This document shows, piece after piece, positions 1 to 10,100 of a stretch of 64,000 bases of DNA; position 1 is the first letter of the stretch, and each line of letters begins with the position of its first letter. Source of the DNA: JACQGZ01 sp036004665 (GTDB taxonomy: Bacteria > Sysuimicrobiota > Sysuimicrobiia > Sysuimicrobiales > Humicultoraceae); the NCBI GenBank assembly GCA_036004665.1, contig DASYRG010000042.1:1-64000 (forward strand), given 5' to 3'. Made by a program: the position numbers and the translations under genes. The notes beneath the pieces are model-generated. The model saw nothing but the letters and a program-made list of their open reading frames with translations. It ran no database searches and was not told where the DNA came from.

Positions 1-417
1 CTGGCGGCGACACGCTCGACCTGCCTGCGCCGGCGTGTGGGCGCGGTCGTCGTGAAAGATCGCATGGTGCTCGCCACCGGCTACAACGATACGCCGCGCG
101 GGATCACGAACTGCGGAGAAGGCGGCTGCGCCCGCTGCGCCGGAGACGCGCCGTCGGGAACGAGCCACGATACCTGCCTGTGCTTACATGCTGAGATGAA
201 CTGTGTTGTCCAGGCCGCGTATCATGGCGTGGCCATTGTCGGGGGCACGATCTACGTGACCTATCAACCTTGTCTGATCTGCGCGAAGTTGCTGCTGAAC
301 GTCGGGATCAAGCGCATCGTCTTCGAGGGCCATTACCCCGATCCGCTCGCCCTGGAGATGCTGAAGAACGCCGACGTCGAACTGGTCCGCTACGCCGGCG
401 AGGAGATCCCCACCTGA
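1..417 (+). CDS. deoxycytidylate (dCMP) deaminase, 5'-truncated by window edge
   Basis: Zinc-dependent deaminase that converts dCMP to dUMP for thymidylate synthesis. The reading frame is open from base 1, and the bases before the GTG at 37 already encode family-typical sequence (STCLRRR), so the true start lies outside the window. The zinc site is visible as HAE (bases 187-195) and PCLIC (268-282), the two halves of the cytidine/dCMP deaminase motif. The phosphate-region sequence GYNDTPRG is also family-typical. The gene ends with TGA at 415-417, seven bases from the convergent stop of the next gene. It could also be called a ComEB-type deaminase; the reaction would be the same. Confidence 0.9.
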   Translation: MAATRSTCLRRRVGAVVVKDRMVLATGYNDTPRGITNCGEGGCARCAGDAPSGTSHDTCLCLHAEMNCVVQAAYHGVAIVGGTIYVTYQPCLICAKLLLNVGIKRIVFEGHYPDPLALEMLKNADVELVRYAGEEIPT

Positions 418-424
418 TCAGCAG

Positions 425-3400
425 TCAGGCGACCGGCGGAGCGTTCCGCTCCCACATCTCGATGATCGCCCGGTGCTCGGGAACGTTGTCCACAAATGAC
501 TTGCGCCACTCAGGATCGCTGATCTTTTCGGCGAGGTCTTGCAACTCTCGGTACCCTGCATCAACGGCCCGGCGGGCTTCCTCCCGCTCGCCGAGCGCCT
601 CGAAGACCTCCGCGCAGGTCTGATACGCCCAGACCGGGCGTTCCATTCCCTTTGGACCGTGCTCGTGCAAGTAGGTCCACAACTCGTTCACTTGGCGTCG
701 TGCTTCCTGTAACTGGCCTTGCGCGAGCGCACACCGGGCCAGTCCTGCCAGCGCGTCAACGGCGATGGGACCGATGCCGCTGCTGGTGAGGACCCTTCTC
801 GCTTCTTCAAACCGGCGGGCGGCACTCTGTACATCCCCCGAATCTTCAAGCACAAGCCCGAGGTACCCTAGGCTGGCCGCATAACCGAAGGTATCGCCGA
901 CGGCCGTCAATTCAGTCAGTGACCGTTCCAACACCTGGCGTGCGGCTCGGCGATCGCCACTGCGGAAGTAGGCCAGCCCGAGATTCTGCAGATCATACCC
1001 GACTCCGCGCCGGTTCCCCGTGGCTTCGGCAAGTTGGAGGGCCTGCTCCAGCGCGGCGCGCCCCATCTTGTACAGCCCCAAGCCGACATAGCTGTATCCC
1101 AGATCGCCCAGGCCCCCTGCCTCTTCGTCGCGATTGCCGATGCGGCGCGCGACCTCGACACTCTGGCGGTACAGGGGCACAGCCCGTGCCCAGTCTCCAG
1201 ATTCGGCAAAGGTGGCCGCCGCTGCAACCAGCGTAAACGTCAAGGTTGGTTCGTCTCCCAGATCGCGTGCGCGGGCGAGCGCCTGTTCTGCGGTCGCTGC
1301 CGCGGCATCGAGATCACCGAACCTGACCTGCGTTCGCGATTGCCGCGCCAGGGCTCGTACCTCGATCAATGGAGCGTCCGCTCGCCGAGCCGCCTCCACC
1401 GCTTCCTCGGCCGCCTGCAGGCTGGCCCTGTAGTCCCCGATGCTCCAGCCGTACTCGGCCCGGCGACGATGCACTTCCGCGGTCCGGGTTTGATCGTCGT
1501 CGATCTGTATCGCCAGGTCCAACAGCGCTTCCAGATCCGCCTTCCATTCCTGAGTCTCCCCCAAAATCCCCAGGATCTCTTCGCGTTTCAGCAGCGCCAA
1601 CCAGCGACGCTCCTGGTCGATTGGTGGCAGCAGGTCCAGCGCACGAGTGAGGAATTTCTTGGCTTCGGAGACTGCGCCCCGGCCCTTGGCGCGCTCTCCT
1701 GCCCGCAGGTACCAGTCGGCGGCGGCGCTCATCTCCCCGGCGCGCTCGACATGCTCGCCGAGCAGACCCGCGAACTCATCGAGCCGTCCTGCTCGCCGCG
1801 CCTGTTCCTCCAGCCACCCCGCCGCCGCCTTGTGAAGGGCCGTGCGCTCCCGCCTGAGCACGCTTTCATAGGTCACGTCCCGCAGCAGGGTGTGATGGAA
1901 GCTCCACTCGGTTTCACCCTCGAAAGACGATTCGGGTTGCGGGTCGACAAAGCCCCGCGGCTGCAGAGGCCGAAGCATTGCATCTGGCTGCGTGACGCCC
2001 AGCGCCTCAAGCCCTCCCGCCCAAAAGTTGCGCCCAAAGATCGCCCCGCGCTGGAGGACCGCCCGTTCCATATCATTCAGGCCACTGAGTCGCGTCAGCA
2101 GCAAATGCTGCAGGGTCGCGGGGAGGGGCGATTCCTTCAGCCGAGCGGGGACGAACCGCCACGGCTCCCCGCTCCGGTCGATGATGCCGCGATCGACGAA
2201 CCAGTTCACCAGCTCTTCGGCGAAGTAGGGGACACCCTCGGAGCGCTCAACAATCAGGCGCATCACCTCATCGGGGACGCCCTCAACGCGCTGCAGCAAT
2301 TCCGCGGCGAGTTCGCGGCTGGCCTCCTCCGAGAGCGGCTGCAGGTCGATGCGCGTGAAGTGCGGGTAGTCGGTCAAGGCCTTCGGCGGCGTCCACTCCG
2401 GCCGCGCCGCGGCGAGGATGAACATGCCGTGGCGCCCTTGCTCGGGCTCGCCCGCAGAGAGAAACACCTCGGTGAGGTACTCCCATGAGGAGGCATCCGC
2501 CCACTGCAGGTCCTCCAGCAGCAACTCCACCGGGGACTGCCGCAGGACGGCACTCGTGAGTTCGCGGCTGACGACCAATCCGCGGCCCTTGACCTGGGCG
2601 GGATCGTCCCTCATCGCCCCGATGTGCGGACTGTCCGAGAACGGCAGGCCCGCCAGGAGTCCCAGGGCGTGAGCAGGTTCGACCTCATGACTGCCGGCGA
2701 GGTCCTGAAAGGCCTGTACCCATTTGGTCTCGGCGTGGGCCAGCGGGGCATCTTCCGCGATCTGAAATCGGTCGAACCAGAGACGGCGGATCAGCGCGAA
2801 GGGCTGACCGGCATCCCCAACGAAGGCCCGCGCCTTCAGCAGGCGGATGGTTTCCGACCGAAGCTCGATCCAGTCGCGCGTATCTTCAACGAGACGGCTC
2901 TTGCCGACGCCGGCCTCGCCCACAATTTGGATCCACACCGTGCGCCGGTTCTCGAAGGCGTCGAGGTATGCTGCCTTTAGCTGCTGTAGCTCGGCCTCCC
3001 GCCCCACGGTCCGCGTCTCGATCCCTGCCACCCCGCGGGCGACGGTGCGGAAGGCTCTGGGTTTGGCGCCCCGTACGAGATAGGTCTGCACCGGTTCCTG
3101 CCTGCCCTTGACGGTGAGCGCCGGTTGGGGGGTAACGTCGAAGACGCCGCGCACGTACCGGTAGGTATCGTGTGAGACGAGGACCCCGCTCGGCGGGGCT
3201 GCCGCCTGCAGCCGCGCCGCCAGATTCATCGCGTCGCCGGTGGCCGTGAATTCCTTTTTGGCCTCGGACCCCAGTTCGCCCATGACGACCAGGCCGGTGT
3301 GAATCCCCACGCGAATCCGGATCGGCCGCGCGCCGTCCAGCGTGGAGACGGCAGATTGCGCCTCGAGGGCTGCGCGAATGGCGTTCTCCGGGTCGTGCTC

Positions 3401-3784
3401 ACTCGAGCCATGAGCGCCAAACAGGGCGAGGAGGCCATCGCCCAGATACTGGACCACCGTCCCCTGATGTTTCTGAACGATCTCGCCGACCATCCCGTGG
3501 AGCCGGGCGACGGTGCGGCGCCACTCTTCGGGGTCGAGGCTCTCCGCCAGCCCGGTCGATCCCACGACATCGGTGAAGAGGATGGTGATGAGACGACGCT
3601 CCTCGGCGGGTGCGGACACGGCGGGGACTTGGGCTTCGAGAGCGGCGAGCTGTTGGCGGAGCGCGGCCAGGGCCGGTTCGACGACCGACTCACCGAGGGT
3701 CGTCCGCTGCGCCTCGAGGACGGCCATCGAGTGACGCAGGGCTTCGAGTTGCGTCTGCAGCGATTCAACCCTCGAGGCGGTCAA
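425..3784 (-). CDS. class III adenylate/guanylate cyclase - AAA ATPase - TPR protein (paralog 3 of array)
   Basis: Predicted cytosolic signalling protein of about 1119 residues. In numbering from the TTG start, the cyclase domain (about 64-240) carries metal-binding Asp72 (FTDVVGST) and Asp116 (LGDGLLALFG), and Asp184, Asn187 and Arg191 in GDAMNLAARL, so it looks catalytically intact. A P-loop GEAGVGKS (289-296) and Walker B LLLEDLQWAD (about 421-430) follow, then a long TPR-rich C-terminus. An in-frame ATG at 3856 exists, but it would put 76 bases inside the upstream gene. The TTG at 3784 overlaps the upstream TGA as TTGA and aligns with the ATG start of the first paralog, so TTG is preferred. 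The nucleotide product and the regulatory target are unknown. Last gene of the three-gene unit. Confidence 0.85.
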   Translation of the reverse strand: MTASRVESLQTQLEALRHSMAVLEAQRTTLGESVVEPALAALRQQLAALEAQVPAVSAPAEERRLITILFTDVVGSTGLAESLDPEEWRRTVARLHGMVGEIVQKHQGTVVQYLGDGLLALFGAHGSSEHDPENAIRAALEAQSAVSTLDGARPIRIRVGIHTGLVVMGELGSEAKKEFTATGDAMNLAARLQAAAPPSGVLVSHDTYRYVRGVFDVTPQPALTVKGRQEPVQTYLVRGAKPRAFRTVARGVAGIETRTVGREAELQQLKAAYLDAFENRRTVWIQIVGEAGVGKSRLVEDTRDWIELRSETIRLLKARAFVGDAGQPFALIRRLWFDRFQIAEDAPLAHAETKWVQAFQDLAGSHEVEPAHALGLLAGLPFSDSPHIGAMRDDPAQVKGRGLVVSRELTSAVLRQSPVELLLEDLQWADASSWEYLTEVFLSAGEPEQGRHGMFILAAARPEWTPPKALTDYPHFTRIDLQPLSEEASRELAAELLQRVEGVPDEVMRLIVERSEGVPYFAEELVNWFVDRGIIDRSGEPWRFVPARLKESPLPATLQHLLLTRLSGLNDMERAVLQRGAIFGRNFWAGGLEALGVTQPDAMLRPLQPRGFVDPQPESSFEGETEWSFHHTLLRDVTYESVLRRERTALHKAAAGWLEEQARRAGRLDEFAGLLGEHVERAGEMSAAADWYLRAGERAKGRGAVSEAKKFLTRALDLLPPIDQERRWLALLKREEILGILGETQEWKADLEALLDLAIQIDDDQTRTAEVHRRRAEYGWSIGDYRASLQAAEEAVEAARRADAPLIEVRALARQSRTQVRFGDLDAAAATAEQALARARDLGDEPTLTFTLVAAAATFAESGDWARAVPLYRQSVEVARRIGNRDEEAGGLGDLGYSYVGLGLYKMGRAALEQALQLAEATGNRRGVGYDLQNLGLAYFRSGDRRAARQVLERSLTELTAVGDTFGYAASLGYLGLVLEDSGDVQSAARRFEEARRVLTSSGIGPIAVDALAGLARCALAQGQLQEARRQVNELWTYLHEHGPKGMERPVWAYQTCAEVFEALGEREEARRAVDAGYRELQDLAEKISDPEWRKSFVDNVPEHRAIIEMWERNAPPVA

Positions 3785-6700
3785 GGGTTGGCATGCTCCC
3801 ACATCTCTACGATGCTCCGGTGCTCGGGAACGTTTTCGAGGAAGGATTTCCGCCACTCAGGATTTGAAATCTTTTCCGCGCGTTCCATCAACTCTCGATA
3901 GCCGGACTCGACCGCGGCGCGGGCCTGTTCGCGCTGACCCAGCGCGTCGAAGATGTCCGCGCAGGTCAGATATGCCCACACCGGATGTTCTATCCCCTTG
4001 GGGCCGGTTTCAGCCAGGTAGGTCCATAGGTCCGTCGCATGCCGGCGCGCCTCGTCGAGGCGCCCCTGTGCCAGGGCGCAGCGCGCGATCCCGGCCAGGG
4101 CGTCCATCGCCCAGGCGTGGCTACTGCGTGCGAAGACGCTCTGCGCCTCCTCAAATCGTCTCGCGGCTCCCGAGAGGTCCCCCGTCTGTTCCAAAACAAG
4201 GGCCAGATACTGCAAGGTGGCGGCGCGGCCCCAGGCATCGCCGACGGCGGTCATGTCGTGGAGCGATTCCTCGAGGAGTCGGCGGGCGGCGCGGCCGTCG
4301 CCGGTGCGGAAGGAGACCAACCCCAGGTTTTGGAGGTTGAACGCGCGCCCGCGGCGGGCGCCGGTGGCCTCGTCCAGCTGTAACGCACGCTCCAGGTAGA
4401 TCCGGGCCTGCTTGTACAGACCCAGGATCACCAACCCGTATCCGTAATTGCCAAGACCTCTGGCTTCCCGCTGGCGGTAGCCCAGGCGGTGAGCGAGGTC
4501 GATGGACTCACGCTCGAGTTCTTGGGACCGCCCAAGGTCCCCCGATTCGTTGTAATAGATCGCGGCTCGGGACATGGCCAGCGCCAGCGCCGTTTCATCG
4601 CCTGCCTCCCGCGCGCGGGCGAGCACCTCCTCCGCCGTCCTCTCTGCTGCCGCCATGTCACCGACCCGTGTCTGCGCCACCACCTTACCGGACAAGGCGC
4701 GCACTTCAATCGATGTATTTCCCGCCCGCCGCGCCGCAGCGACCGCCAGCTCCGCGGCTCTCAGGGCCGCCGGATAGTCTCCCATCTGGCCGGCATAGTC
4801 GGCCTGACGGACGTAGGCTTCGGCCAACCGGTTCTCATCGTCGAGTTCCTCGGCCAGACTCAGGAGAGTGGCCACATCGGCCCGTTGCTCGTCAGGTTCG
4901 CCGAGGATCTCTAAGGCCTCGGTGCGGCCCAGCAGACCCCGCCAGCGCCTTTCCTTGTCAATAGGCGGCAGCAGCTCCAGCGCCCGATCGAAAAATCGCC
5001 GCGCTTCTGCGGTGGCGCCTCGCCCCTTGGCGCGGTCACCCGCCTGAAGGTACCAGTCGGCTGCGGCGCTCATCTCGCCCGCGCGCTCGGCGTGCTCGCC
5101 GAGGAGGCCGGAAAACTCATCCAGTCGCCCCGCCCGTCTGGCTTGCGCCTCCAGCCATGCTGCGGCTGCTTTGTGCAACGCCGTCCGCTCGCGACGCAGG
5201 ACACTTTCATAGGTGACGTCACGCAGCAGAGCATGATGGAAACTCCACTCCGTATCGCCCTCGAACGACGATTCCGGTTGCGGCTCAACGAACCCGCGCG
5301 GTTGCAAGGGCCGGAGCATTACATCGGGATGCCGGACACCCAAAGCCTCCAACCCGCCGGCCCAGAAATTGCGGCCAAAGACGGCGCCCCGCTGCAGGGC
5401 TGCACGCTCCCCGTCGCTGAGAACACTCAGGCGCGTAAGCAAGAGATGCTGGAGCGTTGCCGGCAGAGGCGACTCCTTGAGGCGAGCGGGGACGAAGCGC
5501 CAGGGTTCGCGGCTCTGGTCGATGATGCCGCGGTCGAAGAACCAGTTCACCATTTCTTCGGCGTAGTACGGCATGCCCTCTGAGCGCTCGACGACCAGCT
5601 CCACGACATCGTCGGGGACGGCCTCCACGCGCTGCACGAGTTCGAGGATCAGTTCGCGAGTGGCCTCGTCCGAAAGGGGGGCCAATTCGATCGGATGGTA
5701 GGTGGATCGATCTGTCAACGCCTTGGGCGGATTCCACTCCGGCCTGGCGGCTGCACAGATGAACATTCCTTGAAGGCCTTCAACCGGCTCGCTGCTTTCC
5801 AGCATGACTTCGGTGAGATACTCCCAAGAAGACTCGTCCGCCCACTGCAGATCTTCCAGGAGAATCTCGACCGGGCTCTGCTCCCGGATCTTCTTGAGGA
5901 ATTCGCGGCTTACGACGAACGCCCGTCCCTTCACCTGAACCGGATCGTCACGCATCGCGCTGATGTACGGGCTCTCGTCGAAGGGAAGGCCCACCAGGAG
6001 CCCCAGCGCGTGCGCTGGCTCGACGTCATCGATTCCGGCCAGTTCCTGGAATCCGCGGACCCATTTGGCCTCTGCCTGGCGCAGGGGCGCGTCTTCGGCG
6101 ATCTGGAAGCGATCGAACCACATGCGGCGGATCAATGCGAACGGCTGGCGCGCGTCACCGACATACGCACGGGCCTTGTGCAGCCGCACGACCTCCGGCC
6201 GTAACTCGATCCAGTCCCGGATATCATCGAGCAGGCGGCTCTTGCCGATCCCGGCCTCTCCGACGAGCTGCGCCCAGACCACCCGCCCTTGCTCGAAGGC
6301 TTCCAGGTACGCCGTCTGCAGCTGTGTCAGCTCCGCTTCACGTCCCACAGTGCGCGTCTGGATGCCGGCCACCCCTCGGGTGACAGTGCGGAAAGGCCGC
6401 GGCTTGGCCGCGCGCACGAGATAGGTCTGCACCGGCTCCTGTTTCCCCTTCAACGTGAGCGGCGGTTGCGGTGTGACATTGAAGACGCCGCGGACGTAGC
6501 GGTAGGTGTCATTGGAGATCAAGATCCCGGCGGATGGAGCCGCGGACTGCAACCGTGCCGCGAGGTTCATCGCATCGCCGGTCGCCGTGAATTCCCGCTT
6601 GGCGTCCGATCCCAGCGCGCCGACCACCACCAGTCCTGTGTGGATGCCGACCCTGACCTGGATCGGATGCGCCCCGTCCATCGTCGGGATGGCGGCCTGC

Positions 6701-7125
6701 ACGGCAAGGGCGGCGCGGATGGCGTTCTCGGGGTCGTGCTCGCTGGCGTGGTGCGCTCCGAAGAGAGCCAGCAGCCCATCGCCCAGATACTGAGCGACGT
6801 TCCCCTGATGCTGCTGAACAATCAAGCCGACCGTCGAGTGCAGGCGGGCGACGGTCTGCCGCCATTCTTCCGGGTCTTGCTGCTCGGCCAGGGCGGTGGA
6901 TCCGACGACATCGATGAAGAAGATCGTGATCAGGCGACGTTCTTCGGCCGGTCTGACCACCAGGGGAGTTTGGGTCTCAAGCGCAGTGAGACGCTGACGC
7001 AGCCCGTCGATCGCGGGTTCCACGACGGCATCGCCCAGGGTCGCGCGCTGCGCTTCCAGGACGGCGATGGAGTGACGCAGGGCTTCGAGTTGGGCATGCA
7101 GCGACTCAACCATCTGAGCCGTCAA
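3781..7125 (-). CDS. class III cyclase - AAA ATPase - TPR protein (paralog 2 of array)
   Basis: About 1114 residues with the same architecture as its neighbours: a short coiled-coil-like N-terminus, a cyclase domain with Asp72 (FIDVVGST; the usual Thr before Asp is Ile) and Asp116, the GDAMNLAARL motif, P-loop GEAGIGKS at 289-296, Walker B LLLEDLQWAD and TPR repeats. The start is most likely TTG at 7125, forming a TTGA overlap with the upstream gene's stop; an ATG at 7113 and an ATG at 7197 are alternatives. A GGGAG sequence inside the end of the upstream gene lies about 11 bases before the TTG. Translational coupling is inferred from this geometry, which is repeated exactly at the next junction. 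Such proteins resemble LuxR/MalT-type signal ATPases with a cyclase input, but here no DNA-binding domain is visible. Confidence 0.85.
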   Translation of the reverse strand: MTAQMVESLHAQLEALRHSIAVLEAQRATLGDAVVEPAIDGLRQRLTALETQTPLVVRPAEERRLITIFFIDVVGSTALAEQQDPEEWRQTVARLHSTVGLIVQQHQGNVAQYLGDGLLALFGAHHASEHDPENAIRAALAVQAAIPTMDGAHPIQVRVGIHTGLVVVGALGSDAKREFTATGDAMNLAARLQSAAPSAGILISNDTYRYVRGVFNVTPQPPLTLKGKQEPVQTYLVRAAKPRPFRTVTRGVAGIQTRTVGREAELTQLQTAYLEAFEQGRVVWAQLVGEAGIGKSRLLDDIRDWIELRPEVVRLHKARAYVGDARQPFALIRRMWFDRFQIAEDAPLRQAEAKWVRGFQELAGIDDVEPAHALGLLVGLPFDESPYISAMRDDPVQVKGRAFVVSREFLKKIREQSPVEILLEDLQWADESSWEYLTEVMLESSEPVEGLQGMFICAAARPEWNPPKALTDRSTYHPIELAPLSDEATRELILELVQRVEAVPDDVVELVVERSEGMPYYAEEMVNWFFDRGIIDQSREPWRFVPARLKESPLPATLQHLLLTRLSVLSDGERAALQRGAVFGRNFWAGGLEALGVRHPDVMLRPLQPRGFVEPQPESSFEGDTEWSFHHALLRDVTYESVLRRERTALHKAAAAWLEAQARRAGRLDEFSGLLGEHAERAGEMSAAADWYLQAGDRAKGRGATAEARRFFDRALELLPPIDKERRWRGLLGRTEALEILGEPDEQRADVATLLSLAEELDDENRLAEAYVRQADYAGQMGDYPAALRAAELAVAAARRAGNTSIEVRALSGKVVAQTRVGDMAAAERTAEEVLARAREAGDETALALAMSRAAIYYNESGDLGRSQELERESIDLAHRLGYRQREARGLGNYGYGLVILGLYKQARIYLERALQLDEATGARRGRAFNLQNLGLVSFRTGDGRAARRLLEESLHDMTAVGDAWGRAATLQYLALVLEQTGDLSGAARRFEEAQSVFARSSHAWAMDALAGIARCALAQGRLDEARRHATDLWTYLAETGPKGIEHPVWAYLTCADIFDALGQREQARAAVESGYRELMERAEKISNPEWRKSFLENVPEHRSIVEMWEHANP

Positions 7126-10100
7126 ACGTTGGCCTGCTCCCACATCTCTACGATGGTCCGGTTTTCGGGGACGTTCTCGAGGAACGACTTGCGCCACTCA
7201 GCGTTGGAGATCCTTTCCGCCCTCGCGCTCAACTCCCGATAACCGGCCTCGAGGGCCGTGCGGGCGCCTTCGCTTTGCCCCAATGCATCGAGGATATCTA
7301 CGCATGTCAGGTACGCCAACGTCGCCTGTTCCAATCCTTTGGGGCCGTTCTCGGACAGGTAGCTCCACAATTCAGTGACAAACCGGCGTGCCTCCTCGAG
7401 GCGGCCTTGCGAGAGCGCACATCTGGCGAGACCTGCGACCGCGTCCATCGCAAATGCGATACTGCCCCGTTCCGTGAAGACGTTCTTTGCTTCATCAAAA
7501 CGCCGTGCCGCACCAGAAGAGTCTCCGGTGTGTTCCATCACGAGCGCGAGGTATTGGAAACTCGCCGCGCGTCCAAACGCATCACCCACCGCAGTGAAAT
7601 CTTGCAGCGACTGCTCCAGGACTCGCCGCGCCGCACGGGTGTCGCCACTGCGAAAGTACACGAGCCCGAGATTCTGCAGATCGTAGGCGCGGCCGCGACG
7701 ATTTCCCACAGCTTCGTCTAGCTGGAGGGCTCTTTCCAGGGTGGCGCGAGCCTGCTTGTACATGCCGAGGATGGCAAACCCGTAGCCCAGGTTCCCGAGG
7801 CCCCTGGCCTCCCGCTCCCGATTGCCGAGCCTGTGCGCGAGTTCCACGGTCTGACTGACGAGTTCCTGTCCTCGCCCATAGTCTCCGGAGTCCCCATAGA
7901 AGAGCGCCGCTCGACCCATGGCGAATACGAGTGCCGCCTCATCTCCTACAGCATGCGCTCGGGCGAGCGCCTCTTCGGTCGTCTGCTCTGCGCCACTCAT
8001 GTCTCCGCTACGGGTTTGGGCACCCAGCTTCACGGCGAGGGCGCGGACTTCCATGACGGGGTTGGCCGCCCGCCGTGCGGCCGCGACAGCCTGCTCGGCG
8101 GCGCGCAGGCTCGCGCGAAAGTCTGCCATCGCGCTCGCGTACACCGCTTGCCGGAAGTAGGCTTCGGCCAACCGGTTATCGTCGTTGAGCTCTTCAGCCA
8201 GGCTGAGCAGAGCGGCCACGTCGGCGCGTTCCTCATCGGGTTCGCCAAGGATCCCCAAGGCCTCCGCACGTCCCGTCAGAGCCCGCCAGCGCCGTTCCTT
8301 GTCAATGGGGGGCAAGAGTTCCAAGGCCCTGTCGAAGAATTTCCTCGCCTCCGCACTCGCGCCCCGACCCTTCGCCCGTTCCCCCGCCTGCAGGTACCAG
8401 TCCGCAGCCCCGCTCATCTCTCCAGCACGCTCGGCGTGCTCGCCGAGGAGACCGGCGAACTCATCCAGACGGCCGGCGCGCCGGGCCTGTTCCTCCAGCC
8501 AGCCCGCCGCGGCCTTGTGCAGCGCCGTCCGCTCGCGCCGCAGCACGCTCTCGTAGGTGACGTCGCGCAGCAGGGTGTGATGGAAACTCCACTCCGTATC
8601 TCCCTCGAACGATGACTCGGGCTGCGGGTCGACGAACCCGCGCGGTTGCAAGGGCCGGAGCATCGCATCGGGGTGCGGGACCCCTAGGGCCTCGAGCCCG
8701 CCCGCCCAGAAGTTGCGGCCGAAGACGGCGCCCCGCTGCAACACGGCGCGTTCTGGATCACTGAGGACGCTCAGACGCGTCAGCAGTAGGTGCTGCAAGG
8801 TCGCTGGCAGAGGGGACTCCTTCAGGCGCGCGGGGACGAAGCGCCATGGCTCATGGCTCTGATCGATGATGCCGCGATCGAAGAACCAGTTCACCATCTC
8901 TTCAGCATAGTACGGCATCCCCTCTGACCGCTCGACGACCAGCCGCACCACGTCCTCCGGTACATCCTCGACACGCTGCACCAGTTCGAGGGCGAGTTCG
9001 CGTGTCGCCTCATCCGAAAGCGGTCGCAATTCAATAGGACGGTATGTCGATCGTTCGGTCAGTGTCTTGGGTGGAGTCCACTCTGGGCGCGCCGCCGCAC
9101 AGATGAACATTCCCTGAAGGCCTTCCCGCGGCTCGGCGCTCTCAAGCAGCACCTCCGTGAGGTACTCCCACGAGGACTCATCGGCCCACTGCAGATCTTC
9201 CAGCAAGATTTCGATCGGGCCTCGCTGACGGATGTTGGCGAGGAACTCGCGGCTGACGACGAACGCCCGGCCTTTCACCTGAACCGGATCATCGCGCATC
9301 GCCCCGATGTACGGGCTCCCCTCGAAGGGAAGGCCCACGAGCAGGCCCAGGGCGTGCGCCGGCTCGACATCATCCACTCCCGCCAGTTCCTGAAATGCTC
9401 GCACCCATCTGGCCTCAGCCTGGAGCAGCGGTGCGTCCTCCGCGATCTGAAACCGATCAAACCATAGCCGGCGGATCAGTGCGAACGGCTGCCGCGCGTC
9501 GCCGACGTAGGCCCGGGCCCTATACAGCCAGATGGCTTCCGGCCGCAGCTCGATCCAGTCGCGAATGTCGTCGAGCAGACGGCTCTTGCCGATTCCCGCC
9601 TCGCCGACCAGTTGCGTCCAGACCACCCGCCGTTGTTCGAAGGCTTCCAGGTAGGCCATCTGTAACTGTGATAGTTCCGCCTCCCGTCCGACCGTGCGCG
9701 TCTGGACGCCGGCCACACCGCGGGTGACAGTGCGGAAGGGCCTCGGCTTGGCCGTGCGGACGAGGTAGGTCTGCACGGGCTCCTGTTTCCCTTTCAGCGT
9801 GAGCGCCGGTTGCGGGGTGACGTTGAAGACCCCGCGGACATAGCGATAGGTGTCATGGGAGATCAAGATGCCGCCGGGGGGAGCGGCGGATTGAACTCGT
9901 GCGGCGAGGTTCATCGCATCGCCCGTCGCCGTGAACTCTTTCTTGGCTTCTGACCCCAGTTCGCCTACCACCACGAGTCCGGTGTGAATGCCCACCCTGA
10001 TCTGGATGGGGTGGGCTCCATCCATGGCTGAGACGGCGGTCTGAACGGCGAGGGCGGCGCGGATAGCGTTCTCAGTGTCGTGTTCGCTTGCCGTCTGTGC

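Noticed and set aside
3784..3856. ATG starts at 3856 and 7197 for the second and third cyclase paralogs
   Set aside because: They would overlap the preceding paralog by 76 bases in another frame and add 24 residues that the first paralog lacks.
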